The notes under the pieces were generated by a model. That model saw nothing but the letters and a program-made list of their open reading frames with translations, was not told where the DNA came from and made no database searches. A program made the position numbers and the translations under genes. This document shows, in pieces, positions 6,512-6,933 of a stretch of 6,933 nucleotides of DNA. This DNA is from a bacterium. Its GTDB lineage: Bacteria; Bacillota; Bacilli; Lactobacillales; Streptococcaceae. Location of the stretch: assembly GCA_905221505.1 (NCBI GenBank), contig CAJNDL010000052.1, positions 1 through 6,933 on the forward strand. The letters are read 5' to 3'. Positions within the stretch are counted from its first letter, which is position 1. Each line of letters begins with the position of its first letter.

Positions 6512-6536
6512 TTCCACTTGCCCAACCGAAGTGGAA
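6512..6536. repeat. Hairpin-forming inverted repeat between rpsU and the IS element
   Basis: TTCCACTT (6512-6519) and AAGTGGAA (6529-6536) form a perfect 8 bp stem around a 9-base GC-rich loop. No T-tract follows on either strand, so it is not a standard terminator. It may belong to the IS end, be a remnant of the sequence that stood upstream of rpsU, or be a regulator site. Confidence 0.45.
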
Positions 6537-6539
6537 ATT

Positions 6540-6933
6540 AGTCTAAAACGGATTTTTATGGTGGAATTAAGTGTGAGACGTTTGAGTTAGAAATGAGGCT
6601 CACTATGACAAAACATAAACACCTTACCCTTTCAGACCGTAATGATATCCAATTAGGCTTAGAGTGCGGTGAAACCTTCAAAGCTATTGGACAGTCCATT
6701 CTAAAAGACCCGACAACCGTTTCCAAAGAAGTCAAACGAAACAGACAAGTCCGAGAGTCTACGTATGATAACCTTCCTTCCCCTCTACTCGATAAAGCTC
6801 CCTTTGTCTGTAATGGCTGCCCTAAAAGAAGACAAAATTGTGGCTATAAGAAGATTTTCTACCTTGCTAAACAAGCTCAAAAACAGTACGAACAAACTCT
6901 TGTTGAAGCTCGTGAAGGAACTCCCCTTAATTC
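6540..6933 (+). mobile_element. IS30-family insertion sequence, left part only
   Basis: The transposase gene entering at 6605 identifies an IS30-family element. The left inverted repeat should lie between about 6540 and 6600, but its edge cannot be set because the matching right end and target duplication are outside the window. The start given here is therefore approximate. The element lies upstream of, and points away from, rpsU, at least 80 bp beyond the rpsU -35 box, so the ribosomal gene keeps its promoter. Confidence 0.65.
6605..6933 (+). CDS. IS30-family transposase, N-terminal part (cut by window edge)
   Basis: The frame gives 109 residues before the edge. It opens with a helix-turn-helix of IS30 type (LTLSDRNDIQLGL, then GETFKAIGQSILKDPTTVSKEVKRNR, about residues 7-47), followed by a cysteine cluster CNGCPKRRQNC (Cys69, Cys72, Cys79) that is common in this family and may bind metal, then a helical stretch (84-103). 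The DDE catalytic core would lie beyond the window. ATG 6605 is chosen because GAGG at 6595-6598 precedes it by 6 nt; an in-frame ATG at 6593 overlaps that site and would add only MRLT. No frameshift or stop is seen in the visible part, so whether the gene is intact cannot be judged. Function: binding and moving the IS ends. Confidence 0.88.
   Translation, partial: MTKHKHLTLSDRNDIQLGLECGETFKAIGQSILKDPTTVSKEVKRNRQVRESTYDNLPSPLLDKAPFVCNGCPKRRQNCGYKKIFYLAKQAQKQYEQTLVEAREGTPLN

Noticed and set aside
6518..6546. Promoter for the transposase (TTGCCC and TCTAAA)
   Set aside because: Both boxes match the consensus poorly and the -35 part lies in the hairpin, so I cannot support it.

Overview
The window looks like a piece of a mitis-group Streptococcus chromosome (S. 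pneumoniae, S. mitis, S. oralis or a close relative). Four things point there. The HprK, Lgt and S21 proteins are typically streptococcal. An A-C type BOX element, the short repeat typical of pneumococcus and its relatives, lies between hprK and rpsU. The surface protein carries a YSIRK-type signal peptide. Promoters and terminators are AT-rich and low-GC Gram-positive in style. Every gene is on the minus strand except a partial transposase at the right edge.

Left part (1-3064, minus): one very long open frame enters from a start at 3064 and leaves the window with no stop, giving 1021 complete codons. It encodes the N-terminal part of a secreted surface protein. In order it has a YSIRK signal peptide, a disordered Ser/Thr/Glu linker, a calcium-loop-like DxDxDG motif, an alpha/beta-hydrolase domain resembling lipase class 3/Mbeg1 with a complete candidate Ser-Asp-His triad, and an array of alternating long (73-75 aa) G5-like and short (41-50 aa) repeats that continues past the edge. 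The C-terminal wall anchor is outside the window.

Middle (3065-3469): an AT-rich, gene-free stretch. It holds an extended -10 promoter candidate for the surface gene, which implies a leader of about 215 nt, the terminator of the next operon, and a second inverted repeat overlapping that operon's last stop codon.

Centre (3470-6042, minus): a compact operon hprK - lgt - DUF948 (YtxG-like) - ytxH-like, with overlaps or gaps of at most 15 nt and its own promoter in front of hprK. HprK senses glycolytic state and phosphorylates HPr at serine; Lgt lipidates prolipoproteins; the last two are small membrane-anchored or coiled proteins of unknown role. Downstream genes probably depend on the hprK promoter.

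Right part: a BOX element (6070-6177) sits exactly between the rpsU terminator and the hprK promoter. rpsU (ribosomal protein S21) follows as a single-gene unit with a clear promoter and terminator. Beyond its promoter an IS30-family element begins on the plus strand; its transposase is cut by the window edge after 109 residues.

The conserved housekeeping block is thus flanked by accessory DNA on both sides. The surface hydrolase with its repeat array is the least ordinary item here.
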